This document shows, piece after piece, positions 35,819-45,617 of a stretch of 64,000 bases of DNA; positions within the stretch are counted from its first letter, which is position 1, and the number at the start of each line of letters is the position of its first letter. The DNA comes from Nostoc parmelioides FACHB-3921 (GTDB lineage Bacteria; Cyanobacteriota; Cyanobacteriia; Cyanobacteriales; Nostocaceae), in contig NZ_JACJQL010000022.1 in the NCBI RefSeq assembly GCF_014696625.1, positions 45,345 through 109,344 of the forward strand, given 5' to 3'. The notes under the pieces were generated by a model, which saw only the letters and a list, made by a program, of their open reading frames with translations, did not search any database and was not told where the DNA came from. The position numbers were made by a program, and so were the translations under genes.

Positions 35819-38755
35819 ATGACTACTTCTATACCCTCAATATCCGATTTCCTGACGATAACGCCACCTTTCAACCTTCTATCTACCGCCGCTATTGAGC
35901 AATTGACGCAGAAAGCACAACTATTGCGCTACCGTATGGGACAAACAATAGTTGTTAAAGAAACAATGCCTGCTCATGTAGCAATTATTTATGAAGGACA
36001 AGCGCGGCTAATTGGTTACAATTATAATTCTGCTGTTCCCGATACCATTGAATTACTGCAACCAGGGGCGATTCTCGGTTGGGTAAGTTTGCTCAGGGGT
36101 GTGGCTTGTGAAACTGCGATCGCCTCTACAGAAGCAGTATGTTTAACTATCCCTTCTGTTATTTTTCAGACTTTATTTAAAAAAGAAAAAGCTTTTACTG
36201 ATGCCTTGATTAAAAACTGTGCTACCTCTGAGTTAGTTGATTTACTGAGTTTAGAAATTCAACGTCGCGCCTTGGGAGAGGTGGAATTAACAGCTTTAGT
36301 TCCCCAAATTCTCCCCCAAACTGTCGTTTTGAATCTACCCAAGGGGAAAACAGCCCTCAGCCAACTAGATCCCCATCGGCTTTGGTTGTTAAGTAGTGGT
36401 AATACTAACTTTGCCATAGGCGATCGCATAGAGCCATATCCAGACAAGCAAAATCTCAAGGTAGAAAGCGGTATAGCGAGGTTAATCGGCATTCCCCCGG
36501 TATCTTTTCAACCCACACCCACAGAAATAGAACCAGAAATAGAGACAGTCACAGACGATATCCCCTACGCTTCTGAACAACCTCCAGCCTTAGAAAGTAA
36601 AGATAGACAGGGTAAATATCCTTACGTGGGCGGGAAAGGAGTATTAAATGAAACCCTGGCTTGCTTCCAGATGTTGAGCCAGTATTGGAATATGCCTTTC
36701 CGTCGTGATGTCATCCGCCGGGTATTGCAAAATCAGCAACAGAGATTAGGTAGTGTTTCCTTACAATTATGCGGTTCTTTAGCCGAAATGTTGGGTTTAC
36801 GGGCGCAATTAGCCGTAGTTCCCGCCATTGCTATCAGTCGCTTGCAAACCCCAGTCATGCTGCAATGGCAAAACTGCTTTGCTATCCTTTACAAAGCTAC
36901 CGATAGCGAACTGGTGTTAGGTGTCCCAGGAAAGGGAATACAACGCCACAAACCCAAAGCCTTCATTGAAACTTGGGGAGAACAAGGCGAAATTCTCCTC
37001 CTCCAACCAACCAAGGAAACCCCCCGTAAACGCTTCGGCTTAAGTTGGTTTTTACCCTTCGTTTCCCAGTATCGCCGCGTCTTGAGTGAGGTATTAATTT
37101 CCTCCTTCTTTGTCCAGTTGTTCGGCTTGGCGAATCCCCTAATTACCCAGGTAATTATCGATAAAGTCCTAATTCAAAACTCCCCCGCCACCTTGAATGT
37201 GTTGGGGACATTGTTAGTTGCTACAGCCTTATTTGAAGCCGTCCTCACCACCCTACGGACAAATTTATTTGTAGAAACCACCAACCGCATAGACATGGCC
37301 TTGGGGTCAGAAGTCATTAACCACCTGTTACGGCTACCCCTGGGTTACTTTGAAAAGCGTCCTGTAGGCGAACTCTCAACCCGCATTAACGAACTAGAGA
37401 ACATCCGCCAATTCCTCACAGGTACAGCCTTAACAGTAGTCCTAGACGCGATATTTTCCGTGATTTACATCGTCGTCATGCTGTACTACAGTTGGCTATT
37501 AACCTTAGTCGCCTTAGCCACAGTCCCCCTATTTGCACTGTTAGGCGTAATTGTCGCCCCCGTCATCCGCCAACAAACCCGCACCCGCGCCGAACGCAAC
37601 GCCGCCACCCAATCTTATTTAGTTGAAGTAGTTTCCGGGATTCAAACAGTCAAAGCCCAAAATATTGAATTGCGATCGCGTTGGCAATGGCAAGACCGTT
37701 ATGCTCGTTATGTAGCCGATAGTTTCAAAAATGCCCTCACCTCAACTACAGCCGGTTCTATCAGTAAATTTCTCAACCAACTCTCAGGGTTATTACTCCT
37801 CTGGGTAGGCGCATTTTTAGTATTACAAGGCACACTTACCCTCGGTCAATTAATCGCTTTCCGCATCATCGCCGGTTACACCACAAGCCCCCTATTGCGG
37901 CTAGTACAACTGTGGCAAAACTTCCAAGAAACAGCCTTATCACTGGAAAGATTAAGTGATATTTTAGACACACCCCAAGAAGAAGCAGTGCGTCAAGATA
38001 TCCCCTTACCAGATATTCAAGGAGCAGTTAAATACGACCATATCACCTTCCGCTTCACCAATAGCCCCACCCCCCAACTAGACAACATCAACCTTGATAT
38101 TCCTCCTGGTAAATTCGTCGGTGTAGTCGGACAAAGTGGCGCAGGTAAAAGCACCCTCACCAAACTCCTAACCCGTCTCTACGATCCCGAAGCTGGACGC
38201 ATTCTCATCGACGGTTACGACATCCACAAAGTTGAACTGTATTCCCTGCGGCGACAAATCGGCATGGTATTACAAGATACCCTGTTATTTGATACCACAG
38301 TTCAAGAAAATATTGCCCTAAATAACCCCGAAGCCACACCAGAAGAAATCATCAACGCTGCCAAAATTGCCTACGCCCATGACTTTATCATGAGCCTACC
38401 GATGGGATATAACACCCGTGTCGGGGAAAGAGGCTCAGCACTTTCTGGGGGACAAAGACAAAGAATTGCGATCGCTCGTACCGTCCTGCAAAACCCCCGC
38501 CTCCTAATTATGGATGAAGCCACAAGTGCCTTAGACTACAACAGCGAACGCCAAGTCTGTCAAAACCTCCAACAAGCACTAGAAGGGCGAACAGTCTTCT
38601 TCATCACCCATCGTTTAGGTACTATTCGCCATGCTGACATTATCTTAATGATGGAACAAGGACGTATTGCCGAGCAAGGTACACATGACGAATTAATGGC
38701 TCTCAGAGGGCTTTATTACTGTTTATACCGTCAGCAAGAAGCCGTAGTGGTGTGA
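35819..38755 (+). CDS. ABC exporter with cyclic-nucleotide-binding-like and degenerate C39 domains
   Basis: 978 aa from the ATG at 35819 (a TTG 18 bases upstream is less likely). Domains: cyclic-nucleotide-binding-like beta barrel (about 15-135, GQTIVVKETMPAHVAIIYEG); C39 peptidase-like domain (about 260-400); six-helix ABC membrane domain (410-700); ATPase with GQSGAGKST (about 770), LSGGQRQRIAIARTV, LLIMDEATSALD and FITHRL. In C39 peptidases the catalytic Cys, His and Asp lie in ECGxAC, H-F-x-V-L and DPxxG; here the aligned places read NETLAC, CFAIL and VPGKG, so all three are lost and the domain can only bind, as in HlyB. Works with the downstream HlyD protein, so a type-I-like exporter of an uncleaved protein or peptide is most likely. 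Confidence 0.9.
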   Translation: MTTSIPSISDFLTITPPFNLLSTAAIEQLTQKAQLLRYRMGQTIVVKETMPAHVAIIYEGQARLIGYNYNSAVPDTIELLQPGAILGWVSLLRGVACETAIASTEAVCLTIPSVIFQTLFKKEKAFTDALIKNCATSELVDLLSLEIQRRALGEVELTALVPQILPQTVVLNLPKGKTALSQLDPHRLWLLSSGNTNFAIGDRIEPYPDKQNLKVESGIARLIGIPPVSFQPTPTEIEPEIETVTDDIPYASEQPPALESKDRQGKYPYVGGKGVLNETLACFQMLSQYWNMPFRRDVIRRVLQNQQQRLGSVSLQLCGSLAEMLGLRAQLAVVPAIAISRLQTPVMLQWQNCFAILYKATDSELVLGVPGKGIQRHKPKAFIETWGEQGEILLLQPTKETPRKRFGLSWFLPFVSQYRRVLSEVLISSFFVQLFGLANPLITQVIIDKVLIQNSPATLNVLGTLLVATALFEAVLTTLRTNLFVETTNRIDMALGSEVINHLLRLPLGYFEKRPVGELSTRINELENIRQFLTGTALTVVLDAIFSVIYIVVMLYYSWLLTLVALATVPLFALLGVIVAPVIRQQTRTRAERNAATQSYLVEVVSGIQTVKAQNIELRSRWQWQDRYARYVADSFKNALTSTTAGSISKFLNQLSGLLLLWVGAFLVLQGTLTLGQLIAFRIIAGYTTSPLLRLVQLWQNFQETALSLERLSDILDTPQEEAVRQDIPLPDIQGAVKYDHITFRFTNSPTPQLDNINLDIPPGKFVGVVGQSGAGKSTLTKLLTRLYDPEAGRILIDGYDIHKVELYSLRRQIGMVLQDTLLFDTTVQENIALNNPEATPEEIINAAKIAYAHDFIMSLPMGYNTRVGERGSALSGGQRQRIAIARTVLQNPRLLIMDEATSALDYNSERQVCQNLQQALEGRTVFFITHRLGTIRHADIILMMEQGRIAEQGTHDELMALRGLYYCLYRQQEAVVV

Positions 38756-38840
38756 GTAATGAGTAATGAGTAATGAGTAATGAGTAATGAGTAAGAATTT
38801 CTTCCCCTGCTTCCCCTGCTTCCCCTGCTTCCCCAATTCC
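38752..38840. repeat. GAGTAAT and CTTCCCCTG tandem repeats
   Basis: About six copies of TGAGTAA start right at the stop codon of the exporter gene (the TGA at 38753-38755 can be read as part of the first unit), followed by four copies of CTTCCCCTG. They fill the gap before the HlyD gene. Confidence 0.85.
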
Positions 38841-38862
38841 CAGTCCCCAGTCGCTAAATAAT

Positions 38863-40386
38863 ATGACATCCAACAACGGTAACGGTCGCCTGACAAGCAT
38901 AACACAGGATAAGAATATCAACCCCACACCCCCAACAACACCTCACCCAGAAGTATCTTCCTTTGAACATCCCCTGATGCTCAAACAGTCTTCTAAGTGG
39001 TCACGGGGGATATTATGGACATTGATGTTTGTCTCAATTGCAGCAGTAGCTTGGGCTAGTGTCTCCAAAATCGAACAAGCAGTTCCAGCCCAGGGAAAAC
39101 TCGAACCCCAAGATAATGTTAACGAGGTGCAAATCCCCATTGAGGGTGTTGTCAAAACTATTCACGTCAAAGACGGACACCGTGTTAAAGCCGGGGATTT
39201 ACTTGTGAGTCTTGATCCCACCGTTTCCCAAGCGCAGGAAACTTCCTTCCAAAAGGTTCGCACAGTTTTAGAACAAGAAAATCAATTTTACCAAGCACAA
39301 TTAAGTGGTAGAGAGGACACCTCACCTACAGTATCCATTCCCGCGCAATTTGTCAGCTTAACCAGAAGCCGGGCGGTATTACTTGCCGAAAATCGTCTGT
39401 TTCAAGCCCAACTTGATGGCAATGCTTCGGCTATGTCCTTGAGTGCCGAACAACAACAACGGGTAAAATCTGAGTTGGAAGAGTTAACATCAAGGGTTAC
39501 AGCAGCCCAGTTAGAAATTGACCAATTACAAAAGCAATACAGCCAAGCAGACATTAGACTTAAATCCAACCAAGAAAAATTGAAAGTTAATGAGCAAATT
39601 CTCGCAGATATCTCCGAATTGGCGTTAGAAGGGGGAATTTCTCGCATTCAATACCTCAACCAACAGCAGGAAGTAGAATCCAATCGTGCAGAAATTGCAC
39701 AATTGCAAGAAGAAAAGATCCGCTTGCAAGCGGCTATAGCCCAAGCCCAAGCCAAAGTTCAAAACACCAAAGACATTGATAGACGGGATTTAACCGCCCG
39801 TATTGGCAATAATAGCCAGAGAATCGCTGAAATTGATAGCCAATTAAGCAAAGCCATTGTCGATAACAAAAAACGCATCGCCGAACTTGACAGCCAACTC
39901 AGTCAAACCAATCAGGCATTAAGGTATAGTGTAGTGCGATCGCCTGTTGATGGTGTAGTCTTTGACCTGAAAGCCCACGCCCCCGGCTTTGTGGCTAAAT
40001 CCACCGAACCTGTGCTGAAAATCGTTCCCCAAACCAACTTAGTCGCAAAGGTTTCCATCACCAACCAAGATATAGGCTTTATCCGAGAAGGAATGCGCGT
40101 TGATGTCCGCATAGATTCCTTCCCCTACAGCGAATTTGGCGATATCAAAGGTACTTTAACCTGGATTGGTTCTGATGCCTTACCACCAACCCAAATTCAG
40201 CCATACTACACCTTCCCAGCCACAGTCACCCTTGACCAACAATACCTCCTCAGCAAAAACCGCAAAATTTCCCTACAGTCGGGAATGTCATTAAACGCCA
40301 ACATCAAAATTAGAGAACGTACTGTCATGAGCATCTTTACTGATTTCTTCAATAAAACCGGAGAAAGCCTGAAATTCGTTCGTTAA
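38863..40386 (+). CDS. HlyD-family membrane fusion (adaptor) protein
   Basis: 507 aa periplasmic adaptor of the exporter. A cytoplasmic Pro/Thr-rich N-terminus, one membrane helix (about 47-66, GILWTLMFVSIAAVAWASV), a lipoyl half-motif (GVVKTIHVKDGHRVKAGDLL, about 98-117), a long coiled coil (about 150-340) and the second lipoyl/barrel part (VRSPVDGVVFDLKAHAPGFV). This is the standard HlyD layout and fits a link from the inner-membrane ABC exporter to an outer-membrane channel. No TolC-type gene is nearby, so the channel must be encoded elsewhere. Confidence 0.9.
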   Translation: MTSNNGNGRLTSITQDKNINPTPPTTPHPEVSSFEHPLMLKQSSKWSRGILWTLMFVSIAAVAWASVSKIEQAVPAQGKLEPQDNVNEVQIPIEGVVKTIHVKDGHRVKAGDLLVSLDPTVSQAQETSFQKVRTVLEQENQFYQAQLSGREDTSPTVSIPAQFVSLTRSRAVLLAENRLFQAQLDGNASAMSLSAEQQQRVKSELEELTSRVTAAQLEIDQLQKQYSQADIRLKSNQEKLKVNEQILADISELALEGGISRIQYLNQQQEVESNRAEIAQLQEEKIRLQAAIAQAQAKVQNTKDIDRRDLTARIGNNSQRIAEIDSQLSKAIVDNKKRIAELDSQLSQTNQALRYSVVRSPVDGVVFDLKAHAPGFVAKSTEPVLKIVPQTNLVAKVSITNQDIGFIREGMRVDVRIDSFPYSEFGDIKGTLTWIGSDALPPTQIQPYYTFPATVTLDQQYLLSKNRKISLQSGMSLNANIKIRERTVMSIFTDFFNKTGESLKFVR

Positions 40387-40396
40387 TACTCAGTTC

Positions 40397-40445
40397 GTAG
40401 TAAGGACTTTAGTCCTTAGAATGAGAGGACTAAAGTCCTCGCTAC
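40397..40445. repeat. Palindromic AGGACTTTAGTCCT element
   Basis: Two adjacent palindromes, AAGGACTTTAGTCCTT and GAGGACTAAAGTCCTC, with outer GTAG and CTAC arms, so the whole 49 bases can also fold on itself. Such units are dispersed elements in Nostoc-type genomes. It lies before the TonB receptor gene and could act as a transcript hairpin. Confidence 0.75.
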
Positions 40446-40613
40446 AAACAAATCTGTAGAAGTATTGAAAAGTCAGATGAAGATTATAGAAAAAATGATA
40501 GTATTCTATTCCAGTTAAATAACTGAGCATAAAAATTTCCCTTTCCACACATTACGACATTCTTCGCTTGATCTGTAAGCGTCTACATCAGTAAATTAGG
40601 ACAATCGGTATTT

Positions 40614-43235
40614 ATGACATGGAATTATTGGCAACCCGCCATTGGTGTTGCTAGTGTAATCACTGTTCTCGTCTCCCAACCAGTTTGGGCTGCTCCTGTT
40701 CCGGTAACGGCAGTAGAACTCTATGATACAGATCAAGGTTTAGAGGTCGTTTTAAAAACTTCGCCAGGAGTAACCCTAACTACTCAAACTAGCACCGAAG
40801 ACAAGACCTTAATTATCACCGTCAATAATGCTCAACTGCAATTGGTAGAAGGAAAACCCCCTATCACTACCAATAATCCCATCCCTGGCATTGCTGAGAT
40901 TTTTGTGGGACAGTCTGACCCTAACACTATTGAAATTGAAATCACCGGTGTTAATGCAGTCCCGCAATTTAATCTACGTCAGGACGGACAAGAATTTATT
41001 GTTAGTCTTCCTTTTGTTACTACCAGTCAAACTCCACCAACTACACAAACCCCAACCCCAGAAACACCTACCGCAGAAACCACAACTCCAGAGACACCCA
41101 CAACCCCAGAGACACCAACAACCCCAGAAACACCCACCGCAGAAACCCCAACCCCAGAAGAACCAGACGAACCCATCGAACTAACAGTTGTCGGGGATCA
41201 ATTCCGTCCAACGTATCAAGTTCCTAATTCTTCCGTAGGAACGCGCACAGATACTCCCCTAATTGACGTACCCCAAGCTATTCAAGTCATACCCCAAGAA
41301 GTTATTAAAGACCAAGGAACTCGCAGCCTTGGCGAAGTCTTAAAAAATACTAGTAGTGCTAGTAGCGGTCGGACATCTTCCCAAGCACCAGCATTAACTC
41401 CAGTAATTCGGGGCTTTGAATCTCGTAACTTATTACGCAACGGTTTAAGGGATGATAGCTTACGGTTTCAAAGTGAAATTGCTAACGTTGAACGCGTAGA
41501 AGTTCTCAAAGGGCCAGCCTCCGTCCTCTTTGGACAAGGTGATTTAGGTGGGGTCGTCAACCTAGTTACTAAACAACCTCTAAATACACCTTACTACTCT
41601 ATTGGCTATCAAGTAGGACAATTTGGTTTACATCGTCCCACCATCGACTTTTCTGGCCCCCTAGATAAAGATGGGATTGCTTATCGTTTGAATGCGGCTT
41701 ATCAAACTGCTGAAAGCTTTAAAGACTTCGAGAATAGTGAATCCTTTTTTATTGCGCCTGTTGTCAGATTAATAGGTAACGAAAATACAAATTTAACAGC
41801 AAGCATAGAATATCTAAAATACCGCAGTTTTGAAACTGCACCAGACTTACCAGCGTCAGGAACAGTTATTTCCAACCCTAATGGTAGAGTTTCACGAGAG
41901 ACTAACTTAGGTGAACCATCATTATCTGAAAGTGAGTCTTTAGTTACTCGTTTAGGCTATCAGTTAGACCACCGCCTCAATGAGAACTGGACAATCAAAA
42001 GTGAATTTTCTACAGCCTTTTTAGATGTTCCAGAGAGTACCATAGTGCTGCCTATCGCTAACTCTAGTACATCAAATGGACTAAATAGAGATGGTCGTAC
42101 ACTCCGACGCTTTTTAGTAGAAAACCCATCTAGTACCACCAGTTTGACGTTTAATAATAGCCTCTTAGGTAAGTTCAAAACAGGCAGTATAGAACACAGT
42201 CTACTCTTTGGTGTAGAAGTTGCTAGAGAAGAGACAGAAGATAGACTAGATTTTAGACAACTCAGAGACATTGATATTTTCAATCCCGTCTATCGTCCTG
42301 AGAGTGTGTCATCATTTGCCATTCCTTTCGGTAATACTAATACCAAGAAAAATTCTTTGGGAATTTATGCCCAAGACCAAATTTCCCTATCCAAGAATAT
42401 TATTTTAGTGTTGGGTGGAAGATTGGATTTTGTTAACCAAGACTATGAAGATTTACTCTCAGCAGAAGAAAGTTTTGAACGTAACGACACAGTTTTTAGT
42501 CCCCGTGTCGGTATTGTTTACAAACCTAGTGAAAACCTTTCTTTGTATGCTAGCTATAGTAAATCCTTTACACCTGTTGTTGGTAGAACCAGGGTTTTAG
42601 ATCCAAACACAGGAATAACAACAGTTGGCGAACCCTTTGAACCAGAAAGAGGAACTCAGTATGAAGTGGGTTTAAAGGCAAATTTATTAGGCGATCGCCT
42701 CACCACCACCCTAGCATTTTATAATCTGGAACGCACCAATGTTGCAGCCCAAGGATTAAGCGAACCCCTCTCCCAAATCCAAATCGGCAAGCAACGCAGC
42801 CAAGGTATAGAATTAGACGTAGCTGGGGAAATTCTCCCTGGTTGGAACTTAACAGCCAGTTACGCCTATACAGATAGCAAAATCACCGAAGATAGTCGCC
42901 CCGAATTTCAAGATAGACAATTACAAAACGTTCCCAGAAACTCCTTTGGTTTGTGGAGTACCTACGAACTGCAATCAGGCAGCCTCAAAGGGTTAGGATT
43001 CGGCTTAGGTGTTTTCACGCAAGGAGAACGCCAAGGAGACCTACGCAACACCTTTACATTACCTAGCTACTTGCGTACAGATGCTTCCATCTTCTACCGC
43101 CGTGACAAATTCCGCGCCGCCATTAATATTCAAAACCTATTCGATGAAAATTACTACGAAGGTGCGCGGGACATTGTGCGTGTAATTCCAGGTGCGCCCT
43201 TTACTTTGACAGGTAGTGTCTCCTTTGAATTTTAA
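40614..43235 (+). CDS. TonB-dependent siderophore-type receptor with AMIN domain
   Basis: Outer-membrane receptor, 873 aa. Signal peptide 1-27 (QPVWAAP), AMIN domain about 30-130 (peptidoglycan/envelope binding, a cyanobacterial feature of these receptors), a Pro/Thr/Glu-rich linker with repeated PETPTT units (about 140-185), the TonB-box region ELTVVGD, the plug (DVPQAIQVIPQEVIKDQG, RGFESRNLLRNGLRDD, VEVLKGPASVLFGQGDLGGVVN) and a barrel ending in the aromatic VSFEF. Plug motifs are those of the FhuA/FecA-like siderophore group. Probably iron-regulated, but I cannot support a clean Fur box. Followed by an MFS exporter and ABC genes on the same strand. Confidence 0.92.
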   Translation: MTWNYWQPAIGVASVITVLVSQPVWAAPVPVTAVELYDTDQGLEVVLKTSPGVTLTTQTSTEDKTLIITVNNAQLQLVEGKPPITTNNPIPGIAEIFVGQSDPNTIEIEITGVNAVPQFNLRQDGQEFIVSLPFVTTSQTPPTTQTPTPETPTAETTTPETPTTPETPTTPETPTAETPTPEEPDEPIELTVVGDQFRPTYQVPNSSVGTRTDTPLIDVPQAIQVIPQEVIKDQGTRSLGEVLKNTSSASSGRTSSQAPALTPVIRGFESRNLLRNGLRDDSLRFQSEIANVERVEVLKGPASVLFGQGDLGGVVNLVTKQPLNTPYYSIGYQVGQFGLHRPTIDFSGPLDKDGIAYRLNAAYQTAESFKDFENSESFFIAPVVRLIGNENTNLTASIEYLKYRSFETAPDLPASGTVISNPNGRVSRETNLGEPSLSESESLVTRLGYQLDHRLNENWTIKSEFSTAFLDVPESTIVLPIANSSTSNGLNRDGRTLRRFLVENPSSTTSLTFNNSLLGKFKTGSIEHSLLFGVEVAREETEDRLDFRQLRDIDIFNPVYRPESVSSFAIPFGNTNTKKNSLGIYAQDQISLSKNIILVLGGRLDFVNQDYEDLLSAEESFERNDTVFSPRVGIVYKPSENLSLYASYSKSFTPVVGRTRVLDPNTGITTVGEPFEPERGTQYEVGLKANLLGDRLTTTLAFYNLERTNVAAQGLSEPLSQIQIGKQRSQGIELDVAGEILPGWNLTASYAYTDSKITEDSRPEFQDRQLQNVPRNSFGLWSTYELQSGSLKGLGFGLGVFTQGERQGDLRNTFTLPSYLRTDASIFYRRDKFRAAINIQNLFDENYYEGARDIVRVIPGAPFTLTGSVSFEF

Positions 43236-43239
43236 TTCA

Positions 43240-43343
43240 TGGCGGCAGGGGGCAGGGAGCAGGGGGCAGGGAGCAGGAGGAGAAAATTCCATACCCAATA
43301 CCCAGTCCCCAATTTTGAATTTTGAATTTTGAATTTTGAATTG
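43240..43343. repeat. GGGGGCAGGGAGCAG and TTTTGAA tandem repeats
   Basis: Alternating GGGGGCAGGGAGCAG units followed by four to five TTTTGAA heptamers fill the gap between the TonB receptor and the MFS gene. The TTTTGAA block matches that at 4654. Confidence 0.8.
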
Positions 43344-43360
43344 ATTTGTCCCCAGAAATT

Positions 43361-44674
43361 ATGCGAACCTTTTTGATCATCTGGCTAGGACAGATAGTAT
43401 CTACCATCGGTAGTTTTATGACAGTGTTTGCCCTGACGATTTGGGTTTGGGATCAAACTGGTTCAGCGACAGCTTTGGCGTTAGTCGGCTTCTTTGCCCA
43501 ACTGCCGAAAATGTTGATTACTACCTTTGCGGGTATTGCTGTCGATAGGTTTAATCGTCGCTTGCTGATGATTGTAGCGGAAGTTGTAGCGGTGTTGTGT
43601 ACCCTAGCAATCGCAATTCTCTACCTCAACCAACAATTACAAGTTTGGCATTTATATATCATCGTTCTGCTGTACGGTGGCTTTGGACAATTGCAGGTTT
43701 TGGCTTATTCTGCCTCTATATCCCTATTAGTTCCCAAAGCAAAATTCACCCGTGCGGAAAGCTTAGGGGCTGCGGTGAACTACAGTGCGGCGATTTTTGC
43801 TCCCGCCTTAGCTGGGTTTATTTATCCCCGTTTGGGGATGCAATCTATATTTTGGATTGATCTAACAACCTTCATTGCAGCATTTATTACATTAATTATC
43901 GTCAAAATTCCTCAGCCTACCGTTCAAGAATTTAACAGTGATAATACTGAGAGCTTATGGCAAAAATTAACATTTGGATTTCGTTATATTTGGGCGAATC
44001 CATCATTAACAGCAATGGCGATCGCTTTCACATTATTCGCCATTCCCAACGATATCAGTAAAGCCCTCTACAGCCCCATGATTCTTGCCCGCACAGGTGG
44101 AAGCTCAGAAATTCTCGGCACAGTCACCACGGCTGCGGGGATTGGGGGTGTCATTGGAGCGATCGTCCTCAGTATTTGGGGAGGATTTCAGCGTCGTATC
44201 CACGGAATGTTAATCGGTTTCATTGGACACGGCATTTTTAGAACCATGTTAGGACTTGGGCAAACATTACCAGTGTGGATGGTAGCGCATTTTTGCTCAT
44301 CCACACTCATTCCCCTGTTCTACAGTTCCAGTAACGCCATTTGGTATGCCACAATTCCCCCAGGCTTACAAGGGCGAGTTTTAGCAGCAGATCAACTCAT
44401 AGGCGTAACTGTAGCCGCCATCACCCCCTTAATTGCTGGTTTCCTAGCTGATAGAGTCTTTGAACCCGCCATGCGTCCCACAGGGATTTTAGCCCCGATT
44501 TTCGGCAACATCTTTGGGACTGGGACGGGCGCGGGGATGACTTTACTATTTGTCAGTATGACTATATGCACTGTTTTAGTAGGAATCTTTGGTTACACTT
44601 GGCGGGCTTTAAGAAAGGTAGAAGATTTAATTCCAGATAATAAGCTTCCTGAAAACTCTGGCGTTGTTGATTGA
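43361..44674 (+). CDS. MFS exporter, enterobactin-exporter (MFS_3) type
   Basis: 437 aa from the ATG at 43361; the TTG 15 bases upstream abuts repeat DNA and is rejected. About twelve membrane helices, with the MFS loop motif GIAVDRFNRRLLM after helix 2 and a second-half counterpart region. The opening FLIIWLGQIVSTIGSFMTVFAL is typical of EntS-like and multidrug members. Directly downstream of a siderophore-type receptor, so export of a siderophore is a reasonable role; the sequence alone would also fit a drug exporter. Confidence 0.85.
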   Translation: MRTFLIIWLGQIVSTIGSFMTVFALTIWVWDQTGSATALALVGFFAQLPKMLITTFAGIAVDRFNRRLLMIVAEVVAVLCTLAIAILYLNQQLQVWHLYIIVLLYGGFGQLQVLAYSASISLLVPKAKFTRAESLGAAVNYSAAIFAPALAGFIYPRLGMQSIFWIDLTTFIAAFITLIIVKIPQPTVQEFNSDNTESLWQKLTFGFRYIWANPSLTAMAIAFTLFAIPNDISKALYSPMILARTGGSSEILGTVTTAAGIGGVIGAIVLSIWGGFQRRIHGMLIGFIGHGIFRTMLGLGQTLPVWMVAHFCSSTLIPLFYSSSNAIWYATIPPGLQGRVLAADQLIGVTVAAITPLIAGFLADRVFEPAMRPTGILAPIFGNIFGTGTGAGMTLLFVSMTICTVLVGIFGYTWRALRKVEDLIPDNKLPENSGVVD

Positions 44675-44684
44675 TCAGATTTTA

Positions 44685-44713
44685 TCTCACGCCAAGGCGC
44701 AAAGACGCAAAGG
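44685..44713. repeat. CGCAAAGG dispersed repeat
   Basis: TCACGCCAAGGCGCAAAGACGCAAAGG between the MFS gene and the ABC ATPase gene; relative of the element found inside the PKS genes. Confidence 0.75.
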
Positions 44714-44733
44714 AAAGAAGAAATTAAAAAACT

Positions 44734-45615
44734 ATGCTTACCATCCAAAAATTAAACAAAACATACCCCAACGGTATCCGAGCTTTACACAACATATCCT
44801 TAACTATAGATTACGGCATATTTGGATTACTCGGCCCCAATGGTGCAGGAAAATCTAGCCTGATGCGGACATTAGCTACCCTCCAAGATGCTGATTCCGG
44901 CACAATAGAATTAGATGACATCAACTTCCTGAAGAATCCTCAATCTGCTCGTAGTATCTTAGGTTATTTACCTCAAGATTTCGGCGTTTACCCCAATGTT
45001 TCTGCCGCAGAATTATTAGATCAATTAGCAGTTTTCAAAGGATTTATTCATCAAAAACAACGGCGAGAAATAGTTGCACAACAACTGCAACTTGTGAATT
45101 TATACGAACAGCGTCACCAGAAATTAGGTACTTTTTCCGGTGGGATGCGTCAACGTTTTGGCATTGCTCAAGCTTTACTCGGTTCACCTAAACTTGTAAT
45201 TGTCGATGAACCCACCGCAGGTTTAGATCCAGCAGAACGCATCCGATTTCATAATTTATTATCAGAAATCAGCCAAGACAGAATTTTACTGCTTTCGACG
45301 CATATTGTGGAAGATGTCGCTGAATTATGCCCGAATATGGCAATTATGAATCGGGGGGAAATTATTCGCAGTGGTAGTCCACAGGCTTTAATTAATGCTT
45401 TAAATGGTAGAGTTTGGACTGCGCCACATTCCCAGATAAATAATTCTGAAGAATTGACAGTAATTACTTCCCGAATGTCTAAGGGAGAAAGATGGGTGCG
45501 GGTGTTAAGTGATTCGCAACCAGGACAAAATTTTCAACTTGGTGAACCAGATTTGAATGATGTTTATTTCCTGGCGTTATTAGATAAATCAGAACCTCAA
45601 GCTATTACTGTTTAA
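44734..45615 (+). CDS. ABC-2 transporter ATP-binding protein
   Basis: 293 aa ATPase. Walker A GPNGAGKSS, Q-loop YLPQDFGVYPNVS, signature FSGGMRQRFGIAQAL, Walker B LVIVDEPTAGLDP and switch His in STHIVEDV. The C-terminal part (about 70 residues) is the variable region of this subfamily. Two bases separate its stop from the start of the fused permease/peptidase-like protein, so they are translated together and form one transporter. Confidence 0.9.
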   Translation: MLTIQKLNKTYPNGIRALHNISLTIDYGIFGLLGPNGAGKSSLMRTLATLQDADSGTIELDDINFLKNPQSARSILGYLPQDFGVYPNVSAAELLDQLAVFKGFIHQKQRREIVAQQLQLVNLYEQRHQKLGTFSGGMRQRFGIAQALLGSPKLVIVDEPTAGLDPAERIRFHNLLSEISQDRILLLSTHIVEDVAELCPNMAIMNRGEIIRSGSPQALINALNGRVWTAPHSQINNSEELTVITSRMSKGERWVRVLSDSQPGQNFQLGEPDLNDVYFLALLDKSEPQAITV

Positions 45616-45617
45616 TT

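Noticed and set aside
40480..40520. Fur box before the TonB receptor
   Set aside because: The AT-rich stretch around AATGATAGTATTCTATT is only a weak inverted repeat and could be chance.
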